Shown: positions 11,522-23,600 of the stretch, one piece after another | How positions within the stretch are numbered: the stretch's first letter is position 1 | Layout of the letters: every line of letters begins with the position of its first letter | Source of the DNA: Spongospora subterranea | Lineage: Eukaryota > Endomyxa > Phytomyxea > Plasmodiophorida > Plasmodiophoridae | DNA: 37,527 bases | Direction of reading: 5' to 3' | Assembly: GCA_900404475.1 (NCBI GenBank) | Contig: OUQQ01000133.1 | Span: 1 to 37,527, forward strand | Notes under the pieces: generated by a model | Told to the model about the DNA's origin: nothing | The model's database searches: none | The model's input: only the letters and a program-made list of their open reading frames with translations | Position numbers and translations under genes: made by a program

Positions 11522-11656
11522 GAACATGGTTCTGGTGTAAATTTACCTCTAAACCATGACAGTCGAACATGTGAATTTTGCTCTACACCATGACAGTCGA
11601 ACATGATTCTCGTGTGAATTTTGCTCTACACCATGACAGTCGAACATGGCTCTGGT
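11522..11656. repeat. Tandem minisatellite, about 43-bp unit, three copies plus a partial
   Basis: The unit runs from GAACATG to CCATGACAGTC. Copies lie at 11522-11564, 11565-11598 (lacking nine bases after GAACATG), 11599-11641, and a partial copy starts at 11642. The segment CTCTACACCATGACAGTCGA is identical in the second and third copies, so the expansion is recent compared with the repeat just upstream. No coding potential is seen. Confidence 0.9.
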
Positions 11657-12493
11657 ATTGTGACCGTGAGTTTTTTTAGCGATCCGATCGCCATTCAATA
11701 TTGTTCAAGCGGTCCCTGGGATAATTTTCACATACGCTGACGGTTTACATCGGTGGGTTTAACTGCTTTTGTACCAGGCCGGGATTGAAAAAAGTCGTTG
11801 AAGTAAAACTCTAATCTCAAATTTCGTATCAAATTTTGACGGCGTTTGCGTGTTGTCGAACGCAATAGTATCACGAACAGTTGATGACGAAACGACAAAC
11901 AGAGATGAGTTCTCGCGAATTCGAATGAACATTGAGCCGCGGTTCACCTACCAACCCGATTGTCAAACAGCTATATAATGAACTCCACCGCGCAACAGAG
12001 AGCAGTTTATTATATGGTTTATTAATAACTGGGGTGGAGATGGTGAACGGTGGTTCAGTATTAAAACTGATTATGTAGTGGGGTTGACCAGGACCATCAC
12101 TATCTTATCTCGCAGCCGTTTCGTCATCAGCCATGGCCACAGCGAAACGAACGGGGTTTGCCCGGTGGCCACACTGTTCCGCTCCTTTGCTAACCATTCC
12201 CTCAAATTGTTGGCAGCCGTTTACATGCCCACAGGAGTTGCTCGTGATTGAGCGGTGCCGTATCGCTGGTTTGAGCCCAAGGACACGGTCGCCAAACGAC
12301 CTTTCGGGTTTAACATATCACCAATCGCCAGCACTTGATCCACGTAATTGGACGGTGCTCGATCCCTTGATGACATCGGCCAACAACATTGAATCAATCT
12401 GCCAACACTCTTTTGGCGCAGCCTTGGACAATGTAACGCGAACGGGTCCGTCACGGAGTCCGTGGAATCCCTGGGTCAGTCCGAAAAGGGAAA
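11657..12493 (+). other. Upstream region of PUM3 with a TATA-like box and an unexplained ORF
   Basis: A TATA-like sequence CTATATAATG lies at 11971-11980. An ATG at 12133 opens 127 codons that run past the PUM3 start to 12516 in a different frame. It has no recognisable motif, but together with the TATA box it raises the possibility that the transcript starts near 12000 and that PUM3 has an upstream exon or an upstream ORF. I could not find a convincing splice join from that frame into the acidic N-terminus of PUM3. Confidence 0.35.
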
Positions 12494-14617
12494 ATGCAGG
12501 CAATGGACGACCATGATGGCGAATCCTCGGTCGATCACGACGAGCAGGAATCCGGTAGCGAGCCTGAGGACCAGGAAATGGGCTCATCTGGTGAACAAGA
12601 CGAGATTGAAGAATTAGGTGATTATTTCTGGATATCGTTCCTGGGGAATTTGATCTGATTTCATCGATTTTTTCTGGTTTTAGAGCCTGATTCCGAGCCC
12701 AAAATGAAGAGCGGGGCTAAGCGCAATGCCGATCGTGATCAGCAGAAGAATCTGCTTCGCGAGCGTAAGGCTCGTCGCCTTCATGGTGATGTTGTGCAGG
12801 CGGCTCACACCGCCTGGGGATCGGAGTCGATCAAATCCGCCCCCGTTGAGGAGCGCGTCGGCCGTGTTGAAGCGGTGCTGGACCAGGTTCAGGCTCTGCT
12901 CAGCCAGATCTGTGTCAAACACGACATCAGCCGATTGATTCAATCCTGCGTCAAATACGGGAGCGATGAGCAACGATCGTTAATCGCTGGTCATCTCAAA
13001 GGGTTTGTTCCTTTCTCTCCGACACCCCAAATTCGCGTCTCAATCTGGATGTATTGTTCAGACAAGTGACGACATTATCGATCAATCAGTATTCGTGTCA
13101 TGTGATATTGAAACTGCTGCGCTACGGGTCGAAAACGGTCCAAGGCGTCATCGTGTCGGAGCTGACCGGGAACCTGGCGAAACTCGCGCTGCACCGCGTC
13201 GGGTTCCGTGTCGTTGATCTGGCGTGGAGGTCGTGCTGTAATACGCAACAGAAACAGGGAATGATGTTCGAGTTCTACGGCAAGGAGCACAGGTTCAACT
13301 ACCCTTCGACAGCGCGCGCCTTTTCGCCCAAATTTGATCGTCGTTTGTCGTAGTTTGTTTCGCGATAAATCAGCGGAAGCGCCGTCGATGGCCGATGTGT
13401 TCAAGTCGTTGGACGAGACGAAAGCAGCTGCGTTTTTGGGATCGGTGAGGATGTTCATCGATAAATGCATCCTCAAGGGAACGTTACAGCAATCGTTGCT
13501 ACATTCGGTCCTACGTCAGTACCTGGAGCTGGCTGACGACCGCGACGCCCTGATCGAGTCGCTGAAGGATCTGTCGCTGCAACTGTGTGCCACGTTGGAC
13601 GGTGTGATCGCCACATGCATCATGCTGGATTACGCCTCGTCAAAACAGCGCAAATCGATCGTGAAGTCGTGGAAGGGTCAGATTGGCAATATGTGCAAGG
13701 ACAGCGACGTAAGGAAAACCAACAAAACCCTGGACATCGTCGTCGTGATCGAACATGAAATTTCAGGGGTTTTTAGCGATTGCAAAGTCGCTGTCAGTTC
13801 TGGATGATACGGTTCTGCTCGAGAAGAGCGTGATCAACGAGATCAACGCCGCTAACGATATCATGCAGTGCGCTCCGGGATGCAAACTGCTCCTGCAGGT
13901 GCTGGCTCCGGGCGAACCCAGATATTTCACATCGTCCGAGCAGAAGATCCTTAAGACCGTCCCGGGCACCAGCAAGAAGAGCGACGACGCTCGCCGACAG
14001 GAGGTGCTGAAGATAATCCTGCCGTCGTTGATCGCCAATCTCAAGGGAAACTACATCATGTCCTGTGTAAGGAAACATTGTTCGAAGGACTTTTCGTCGG
14101 CACAATCTCGCTAACACCCTCTGCGCCTCTAGATGTTGTTGCGGGATCGAATCCTCGGGCCCGTGTTCCTGGAAACCGTGAAATGCGCCGAACAATTCCC
14201 CGGAACGATCGCCGATTCCTGCACGGAGTTCGTCAACGACCTGATCCAGCGATTCTCCGACGACGATCTCGCAGGTGAGTTCTTTCTGCTGTTCCGTCGC
14301 GATCGTCTCACCTATTCTCACGGTCGTTGTTGTCGTCGCCAGATTTGGATAAAGGACACGTCATTGGCCATCCAGTCGGCCATCGTATATTCAAAACCCT
14401 GGCGATATCGTGCCCGATCACGGTCCGCCCCGCTCTGGTGAAATTCTGCCTCGCCAACATCGACACCATCATGTCGTCGCGAGCGGTATGGATTCTCGTC
14501 GCCCTTGCGGAGGCCGACGAAACCTTCCGGAAAGCGGTCAAGCCACGTCAGCGTAAATTCAAAGGCGCTGCGACACCCGGCGTGACAAAACTGAAAGAAA
14601 TCGTCTCTGCGAAATGA
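12494..14617 (+). CDS. PUM3: PUM3 / Puf-A / Puf6-type nucleolar PUF-repeat protein with CPL domain
   Basis: Seven exons join cleanly: 12494-12617, 12684-13002, 13062-13292, 13354-13708, 13767-14066, 14133-14274 and 14343-14617, giving about 580 residues. The N-terminus is acidic (residues 1-45), followed by a basic stretch and PUF repeats, e.g. DISRLIQSCVKYGSDEQR, INQYSCHVILKLLRYGSK, and KGTLQQSLLHSVLRQYLE later. FYGKEHSLFRDKSAEAPSM matches the family's ELYGN-like segment. The C-terminal part from about 13770 matches the CPL domain, including VINEINAANDIMQCAPGCKL, GHPVGHRIFKTL and VWILVALAEADETFRKAV near the end. The family binds structured RNA or DNA without strict sequence choice and acts in the nucleolus in ribosome biogenesis. 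Human PUM3 is about 650 residues, so this copy is a little short, mainly at the N-terminus, where the start is not fully certain. The stop is TGA, 72 nt from the stop of the convergent giant gene. Confidence 0.95.
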
Positions 14618-14664
14618 GGGGTGAAATACAACAACACTCTATTATTATCAACAGGAAAACCGCC

Positions 14665-14670
14665 TTTATT
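14665..14670 (-). promoter_or_regulatory. Possible polyadenylation signal AATAAA for the giant REJ gene
   Basis: Read on the minus strand, AATAAA lies 19 nt beyond the TGA at 14692-14690. Its position suits the 3' end of that gene. If used, its transcript would overlap the 3' UTR, and probably the end, of the convergent PUM3 gene. Confidence 0.4.
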
Positions 14671-14689
14671 GTGAGAATTCAGCAAATGG

Positions 14690-17600
14690 TCAATTTGGCG
14701 GATGAGATTGAACGACGAAATTCGGTTGTGATTGGACAGCGTAGCCGGGTTGGGAGAAGACGGGCGCGCCTTGCATTGGATAGGCCGCCTGGGGCTGCAT
14801 TTGATAGATGGGCTGACCCTGCATTGGGTACGCTGGCTGTCCCTGCATTGGGTACGCTGGCTGACCCTGCATAGGGTACGCTGGCTGTCCCTGCATTGGA
14901 TACGCTGGCGCTCCCTGCATCTGATACACAGCCTGGCCCTGAATGGCGTACGCTTGACCAACGGGCATCGCCATTCCCGGCTGCATCTGGTTCTTGACGT
15001 AAATCACCGGTTGGGCGTTGGGATTGGGGGCGTCCTGATGGGGGACGCTCGTTGCCGCTTCACGACGAGCCTGACGACGTTTGCAACGCCGATAGAGGAT
15101 GATCAGGATTCCCAGGGCGGCGATGGCGGCGATGACGCCACCGATCGCACCGCCAGCGTTGCCGCCCGAGTCTGTCGTGGGATCGGAGCTGGCGGGGGCG
15201 GTGGTCGGATGGGGAGTGAGGCCATTGCACGAGGACGACCAGGATCCGTCACCGCAATCGATCATCGCTTGTTGGGACGGGGGATACGATGAATCAACCG
15301 ACAGCGAACTGTCCAGGCGAAGTTTACTCGATGGGTCGGCGATCTGCGCGATGATCTGATTGGCAAGAATGGCGACGGTCGTCGCCGAACTGTCCGGAAC
15401 AAGAACGAACGTGACGATGACACTTCCTGAAACCAAATCGGTGATCAACTGATGAAAAAAGAAGGCCAAGGGAACGGGATCCAGTACCAGGAGTGGCGGA
15501 AACTACAAAGATTCGCGAAGGGGATATGTTCAGGGCCGTCGCCAGCGACGCGGCAAACGCCGTCTTGAACGAAGCGATATTCTGTGCGACCTGGGTGAAG
15601 TTGAGCATCAGCCGAAGCGTGAGCGACACCGATTCGCGTAGGGCGTGGGTCGTTGGGGCAATCGACGCCGTCTATCATCAACTTGTCAGTCAAAAACAGG
15701 GGTGGGACAGATAGAGATGGCGCTATGCACCGTTGGGTTCTGAAGGACACTCTGTTTGACGGTGGCGGTGGATTGGGCAGATTTCATGCGATAAACGGCC
15801 ACGAACGCCGACGATGCTGACACACTACAGCTCACCTGTTGATCAATCTCAACAAACAGTCTCAACGTGAACGAAACGGTCAACGATGTCCAAACCTGGG
15901 TCAGCTCCGTTTGGGTCGTCGTCAGAACCGATGTCGTGTTCCAGACCTTGGTCTTGTTGTCAAACTGAAGGCACTTGACGCTGCAAGGAAGAGCGGTACA
16001 GGTTCCGTCGACCAAAGGCAGATCGACGACCACGGGTGAAGCCGGAACACCGCTCAACGCCATGAACGTCTCCGACATGACCCCGAATTGGACAACCGGG
16101 GAGACGGCCCCCAATATATTCGGATTGTTTAGTTGACCTACGACGGAAACCGGTCAATATCAACGTCGTCAATGCGCTGACGACATCGTACTCTCAGTGA
16201 AGGCGTTGGATTTCTCAACGATCCCCCAGACGAACGTGTCGAGGGTGCGATCGATGGCGTAGAACCCGGATGGGACCGTGATCGACAGGCGGTAGTTTGG
16301 CGACGACGTGAACATTCGGGCGACGTCGGCCTTGAACGCGATCGGGTTCGTGTGCGCCACAAATCGACGGGTGGTGGTGGAGGAGTTGGCGTATCCAGTG
16401 AAATCGTCCTCCTAATGAACACATTTTGAATATGTCGGATTGTTTGAGCTGGAATATGCCGAAATCGCCAAACCTGATTGACCAATAAACTGGCGCTTTG
16501 TGTCGTGATCACCGACAATCCGTTCGCGAATCGTTCAAACACTTTAGAGAAAAAAGTCTGGTGAGAAAAGGCGACGACGACGGCGATCTGTGAATTTTCG
16601 GGGAAAACGAACCTGTTTGATCCGGATTGGCGTTGATCGCCAGTAATCGACGACGAACAGCGAGATTGGGGCTCGTGGTCACGTAGAGATCGAACATCTG
16701 GAAGAGTTTATATCGCTCATCGGCTGGGAGTTCGGACGCAATCTTGACAGCGTTCACCAAGATCGCTGTGGACGGCGGTGTTGGGAATACGATATCTCGT
16801 TGGACGACGATAAACGCGGCTCACCTCGGGCGTCAGCGATCGTGATCGTGGGCGAGATCGGCATCGATAATGTGCTGTCGAGCATAACATTGGGGCTGAC
16901 CAGGGTCTGGCAAGCGCTGAACGCCTTGTTCAGCTGGATCGCCACGAGCGGATTGGTCGAGTTGATCGTCGTCACCAGATTCATCACCGTCTCACAGCTG
17001 GCGTTGGCGATCCGATCGATCACCTCTTGCAGGGCGAACACCTAAAACCCCCAATCACCATCCGCTGACACTGATCACAGACCACGACGACGAACCTTTG
17101 GAGAAACGGTGACCGTTCGCGTCACTTCCGTGAACGCGCCTTCCTCGTCGTAGATTTGCGCGAACACAACGCAACGACCGGTTGGACAGATGATGGAGCT
17201 GGTCGGCATTGGGGCTTGGGACGACACCGTCACCCGATCTGGAGCGCCCAAAGGTTTCGCCTTGTAGTATCTGTGAACGAAAACGGGCGGCACCCACTCA
17301 GCACACGATCATCGGATTGACAACGAACTCAACGGAATTACCCGAACGAGTACAGGAGCTGAACGCTGATGTCGTCGACCCAATTGAAGGCGGTGAGCGC
17401 GATCGGGGTTCCGGCGTCGACAACCGATTGGGAGACGTTGAGCGAGCCCGTTGACGGTGGGCTGTTGACGACCGTCTCGAAATAGGACGTCGCCGGCGCC
17501 GTCAATTCCAAACAGGAAACGGTCACCGTAAATCGGAGGAGATCGCCGCTGAATCACAACGGAAACTCAGGGCGACGGTGAGCGGGGGATCGCGACAATC

Positions 17601-20600
17601 GCCCGAACCTGACGAACGTCATTGGATTATTGCAGGAACGACCTCCGACGCAAAGGGTCTGGCCAACGCCAACGGGGACGTCTTTCCCACCAGTTCCACT
17701 GCTCTTCAACGTCCACGAGTAGGAGCACGACGATTTCCAGCTGGGAATTTCGGATTCTGTCGAGGGGGTGTTGAGTTAGAAACAACAAGATTGACGAGTT
17801 CTTACGATCGCTTTTGACGATAACGGTGGCGGCCGATGCGGTGACGGAACTGGTCGGATTGATACGGCCTGGAGCGGACGCGATCGTGATCTTCGGGATC
17901 GGGCTCGACACGATCTCGATAATGGTCTGGGTCGATTGCGATCGACCCGAGGCGTCGTCGGACACGGTCAGGTACATGGTGTAGATTCCTTTGGACGACC
18001 GACAACGGCGTCAATTGGAATATTTGGCGATTTCGATAGCGATAACCGACCTGGGTTCAACGTCTGTCCAGGAAGTGTTAGAACGGGAACGGGCGAGAGC
18101 GATAGCGCCACTCCCGAGGGATTCGTCGCCGAATTCCCCAGCTCATCATAGCAATCCCATTCGAAGGTGAGGCCGGTGTTGGAGCCGGCGTCGGGATCGG
18201 TGCTCTTGGACCCGTCCAGGACGATGGCGTCGTTGGCGAACAGCTGTCGCTGCAATCCCCCAGCGATGGAGGCGACGAGCGGCGACGCCCCGACCGTGAC
18301 CGTGAAGGTGATGGAATTGTTGACCCGGCCATGGGCCACGAAACAAGTCCATTTGTAGACCGAGTTGGCCACGAGAGTCGACGGCTGAACTGTGATGAAA
18401 TTACGGCGATCGGACGCCGATTGCGGCAACGACTGGCCGAACCAGGTGAAGATCGCCTCCTTGAACGGGACGTCGGTGGCCATCTTCAGGACGAACGGCG
18501 CCGAGCTCTTCACGACGCTGACGGCGCTGCTGCCGACGGCGTACACGATCGGGATCGCCTGGTCCGAGGTCGTCACGACCACGACCTGCTGTTCGCTGAT
18601 CTGCCCGAACACGTTCTTGATGATGCAGCCGATCGTGTAGGAATCGCCCGGGTTCATCACCGCCGCTAGCGCCTGCCAAACAAACCAGGATCAGGGGGCG
18701 CATCAACACGACGACAAGATGACGCTAGTTTACAGTGATCGTGCAAGGATCGCTGGGAAGTGTGGAGATCTCCAGGAAGTTGCTCGCCGACCAGAAACAC
18801 CTGAGTTCGCGGCCGAAATCATTGGAACCGTAGGCGGTGAGCTGTAGGTTCTGGCCCAGCGATAATCGCGTTGGGCCAATGATGGACTTGACGCTGGGAC
18901 GGCGGATCTCAACGGGAGCGCCCAGGACGGCCGATCCCGCGGCGAACACCGATGATCCAGGACAGACGACGAACGAGTTCTGACGGATCGAGATCGTGTC
19001 GTTAACGTTGGCCGACCAGCGTTGACCCAACGCTATGTTGACCGAACTGCTGGACGAGGTCTGGCAGAAGGCGCCGGAACCGATCAGGGCGACACTGTTC
19101 AGGGAAAGCAACGACGCGCAGTCGATCGATGTTCGGGACGATATCCCCAATGAACCTGAACAAGAAACGCGCTGAGATCGTTTGGCGACGAGGGGCAGAA
19201 AAACGGCGGCGGTCACCGTTGAACGAGAGCTCGATCGTGACCTTCTGGCCATTGAACAGGAACATGGCGCTAGAGAGCTGTGGGGGAACGGCCTCATTAC
19301 AGGCCGGATCGAGCTGGATCAGCATCTGGCTCCGAGAGACGTCCTTGTAGGTTGGAGGAGTGGCGAACACGTCCTGGATCTGAACGATCAACGAGTTCTG
19401 TGTGATTTGACCGTATTCGGTCGTCTGGAACGACACGCCAGCCAGGGCGGTTTGCACCAGGTTCAGCGGCCCTTTCATCGTGATCTGGCGAAGAAACGCG
19501 ATGTCAGCGCCGGAAGTGGCGGGATCAATCGTGGCCGATTGCCGACCTGTCGGGCCTCGGTTCCAAATGAGGGATTATAGGAGACCTGGCTCAGCTGAGT
19601 CGACGATAGTTTCACCTTCGATTGACGAGCGCCGTTGGGCAGTGTCTGGCCCGCTTCCCCAGCAATTATCTGGACCTGTTCGGGGGTCGGGCGATTTCAG
19701 CGTTGAGTTTCGAACATGAACAAACGGCAGTGGGATCACCTCGACAGTGTTGTTTTCGGCGTCGAATGCCCAGATTGGGATCGGGGCGACCTGAACCCAG
19801 CGATTCGCCTTATAGGTGACCGAGGACGTCAAATTGACACCTGGTGATTCCTGTTGATGGAAAACGAGCTCAGTTCCGGAATCGTTCTCGAGATGAGGGT
19901 TTAGGGAGTGCGGAGCGAAACCTTGACGAATATCACGAAGACCGAGACGTCGAGCGTGGCCAGGACGATGCCGTTCGTGTTCGAGACGCTAATCGAGATG
20001 ATGTCGTTCCCCCGGAAATGGGTCTTGCCCGTATAGCGCATCTCCTTCAGCTGAGCGATCAGTTTCACGGCCGATACCGACGCCCTGATCGTGGACGATG
20101 TGACGCCCTGGTAGATCAGGAACCCATTGCTGAAAACGGGAAAAACACAAACGGGGCGATGTCAACGACGGAACAGAGTTAGTGAAACCGATCGGTTCGA
20201 TCCGACCTGGCCGTGGCCGTGAAGTTCAGGACCGTATTCGGCAACGAACCCGTCACCTGCGATGACGACGAGAACGCCATGAACTTCAACGGGGCGATCG
20301 TCCCCTGTAATAGCGACAGGACGCCGCCGCTGAACAGGAACACCTTGGTCTGATCGGTCTGTTGACCGCCACCACCGCCTCCCGACGGTTGCGGCGCCTG
20401 ACAAACATTCAGCGACATTTGCGGTCGCGGCTGAAAAAACGGATCCGATTACCGCAGTGGGGACGAACTCGCCGAAATTTCCAGTGAGGACGACGCACGA
20501 CGAGCTGATCTTGGAGCCGACGATCTGGGTGATGGCGCTGGCGCACGCTTGCGTTGGCTTCGGTGAACCACCGTTGGATGAACCTTTAACGGTGTAGATC

Positions 20601-23600
20601 AGACTCGACGACGACTCCCATTGGGCGGTCAGGTTGAGGTTGGCGAACAGCGCCCCGATCAGACCGCTCGCTGGATTGTACGCGTAGATGAAGGGCGTTT
20701 GCGATTGCGCATCGCCATCGAACCCGATCGTCATCGTGTCCCCACGACCGTAGACGTTGTCGGCATTGGTCGGGTCCGACGCTGTGAACGACTTCACCAG
20801 CGCCTGACGGGCGCTCGTGGTCCCGATCACCTCGCTGGTCTCAACGCTGGCCAGGTCGTTGACGTCCCGGACCGACGCCGTCATGTGATAGGTCGTCTTC
20901 TCGTTCAACTGGTTCAACGTGATCGAGTAGAGGGCGTTGGGCGAACTACAGGGGAATCCGAACGCCATGTTCGTCCCGTACGTGATCTGACAGGATTTCA
21001 AGGCGGCGCCGCCGACCGTGATCGCCGGGGTCTGAACCACCAGCGAACACGACGACGAACCGCAGGTCGTGATCGAGAACGACGCGGGTCGATCGGGGGC
21101 GTTGCTCAAGGTCCGGACGTCGACCGCGATGGAGAACGGCGACATGTCCATTGTTGGGGTGTCGTAGCGCCACATGATCGAATAGGTCGTCTTCGGGTTC
21201 AGCGACTGAATCACCGCTTTCTGGGCGCCGCTGCCCTGGGAGACGATATCCTGTCCATGGAAATTTCGTTGGTGAATTCGTGAACGAGGAAAACGGCGAC
21301 GATATCGGAACTGACGCGATACGTTTGAGCGACGGAATCGGTCACACGAACGACGATGTTCTGGGCGTCAATCGGCAATCCCGGGAGGAGGACGTTGACG
21401 ACGGTGGCGGATTTGCTCAGGATCGTGATCGGGAACGGCTGGAGCACCGAGAGCCTCGGGGAACTGTAGCGAACCGACAGCGATGGTGGGCTCTGGGACA
21501 CCGATCCCGATTGCGATTGGAAACTGGTGACAACGTAGAGCTGGACGGTCTGGCCCGGGGGGACGACCGAGTTCAGGTCGAAACGGGTGTCGGAGATCGG
21601 GCCCCACGATAGTTGGGATATGGCGCCGTCCTGGGCGACCTTGAATATCGAGTACCAGACCGGGGTCAGGGTCGAGTTGTTGGACCAGGTCAGCGATGTG
21701 CCCGTTGGTGTCGACACGATCGGAGGGGGAACGGCCACACGAGCGTTATCCGATAGGCACTTGCTCTGGAACGATAGAACCTGTGAACGAGGGCGAGATA
21801 TCAGATGAACATTTTGGATGAGCAACGGGGGGCGCCGTTCACTACATTTACTGGCGATAATCCAGTGGTCGAGTAGAAATCGCGTCCACACTTGGTCAGA
21901 TACTGATCCAGCTCGAACGCGCACGATTCCGAGCAGGGGCTGGTCGGGAATGACGATCCCATGATCTGGCATTTGGCCAAGACGGTGGCGATCCGTCCTG
22001 GTTGACAGCTCTGATCACAGCTGGACACGGTTCGCGACAACTGCTGTTGCTGAAGGAACACACAAAGACGCAACGGTTGAATTACGAGCTGAACGGTGAT
22101 GACGAAAAGGGACCGACCAGCGATTGTAGTGTGAGGAGATCACCGCCCGACGCCAATGCCAATTTCGGTTGAACACAGGTCGAGAGGTGCGAACGCATCG
22201 CGTCCTGGCACGATGGCGAACACGACGCGATTGGCGAAGTCTGCGGGCACAGGTCAACGAACGACCTTCCAGTGATACAGGACGACGCCGAGCACGCCAG
22301 CTGTGTTGTCGCCTTCATGGCGTTGGCCTGTTGGCAGATACTGGACGTGGCCTGGTCCGGGTTGCGGCAGCCTCGCGCCACGATCGTGTCGTTTAGCGCC
22401 ATGGTGACGTCGCAGGCCCCGGCCGGCTGGGTCTTGGCCCAGGCCAGCGCCGCCGTGCAATCGGTCTGGATGAACTTGGCGGTCGGATCGCTGTTCGGGT
22501 CCATACACCTCGACACGTTCAGCATCGCCTGAATACAGGGGATCGACGACCGATAGCACAGAACGTTCCCCAGGGACGTGTACTGGCTGGATGGGTCGAA
22601 ATTCGTCGCCGACGTCGACCCGAATAGCAGACCGCATTGGCCGGACGCCGAGAAGATCGTGTCTTTACAGGTGAACGGATCAGCTCGCGTTGACGATTGC
22701 GCACAGGTCGCGTTGGAATCCAACGCGTTTTGGGTTTTTAGTTTCAGGCAGAAGTTGTAGCGGGTGGAGCTCTTCAGACCGTATTGAGTTCCTGAACGAG
22801 ATCAAAAACCCGAATTAGAACAGATTGATTGACCCGATTGAGGATTGTGGCGCCAGAACCTGTACAACCGGTGCTGGTGCAACCGCCCATTGGCGATATC
22901 CACGAATCCGACTCGAAATTCGATCCCAACGAGGTTCGAGCGCCGTTGGAGTCCAATGGCCAATAGCGTATGAACGGCTGGGGAATGTTGCCGACCTGAC
23001 CGGAACTGGAATATCGCAGGGAGAAGCCCATGGACGTGACGCCCATCGTATCGACCTTGAGCGACGTAATCGTGGGTGCCGGCAGCACCACGATCGCGTT
23101 CGCCTTGGCTCGCAGCGCCAGGCAGTTGTCGATCCCGGCGCTGAGCACGAGCCAGACGCGATTCGCCAGGAACTCGGCCTGTTGGATATTGGGCGAGGGC
23201 CCATCGGAATCGGCCAGAACCAGACTGTAAAGCTGGTCCTCGTTGGGCAATATCTGGGACGATATATCCTGGTTCAGGTTCAGACCGTAATTGGTCAGGA
23301 CGTGGTCGAGATGGGCGATCATCGACGTGAAACTGTTCTGCAGATCGGTGGTCGTCAGAGGTTGACCCTGGGTCGACGACCAGACCAGGATCGAACTCAG
23401 GTCGCGGTTCAGACGATCCAATACCGACGATTTCAACGACAGCGAGAACGACATCCCGTTGGTGTCGCTGAGACAGATTCCCTGAATTGGAATATCGGAC
23501 CCTTTCGGGACTGGATATGCCGATCCCGACGACGAAAACCTAATGGAAAAAAATCGGTGACATCGGGGCGATTTGTCAATGAACAAGGGAAACGCACTTG

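Noticed and set aside
11522..11656. CRISPR-like array.
   Set aside because: Units are contiguous tandem copies without unique spacers, in a eukaryotic genome.
12133..12516. ATG-initiated ORF of 127 codons upstream of and overlapping PUM3.
   Set aside because: It has no recognisable motif and no splice join into the acidic PUM3 frame was convincing; noted only as a possible upstream ORF.
13293..13353. A 31-34 nt intron in PUM3 ending at AAATCAG (about 13370).
   Set aside because: The 61-nt intron 13293-13353 joins FYGKEH to SLFRDKSAEAP in phase and matches the PUM3 family better.
20621..21283. Long plus-strand open frame of about 220 codons rich in R, D and V.
   Set aside because: It starts with a non-ATG codon, is antisense to well-supported FN3/REJ-region exons, and has the composition expected of a complementary-strand shadow.
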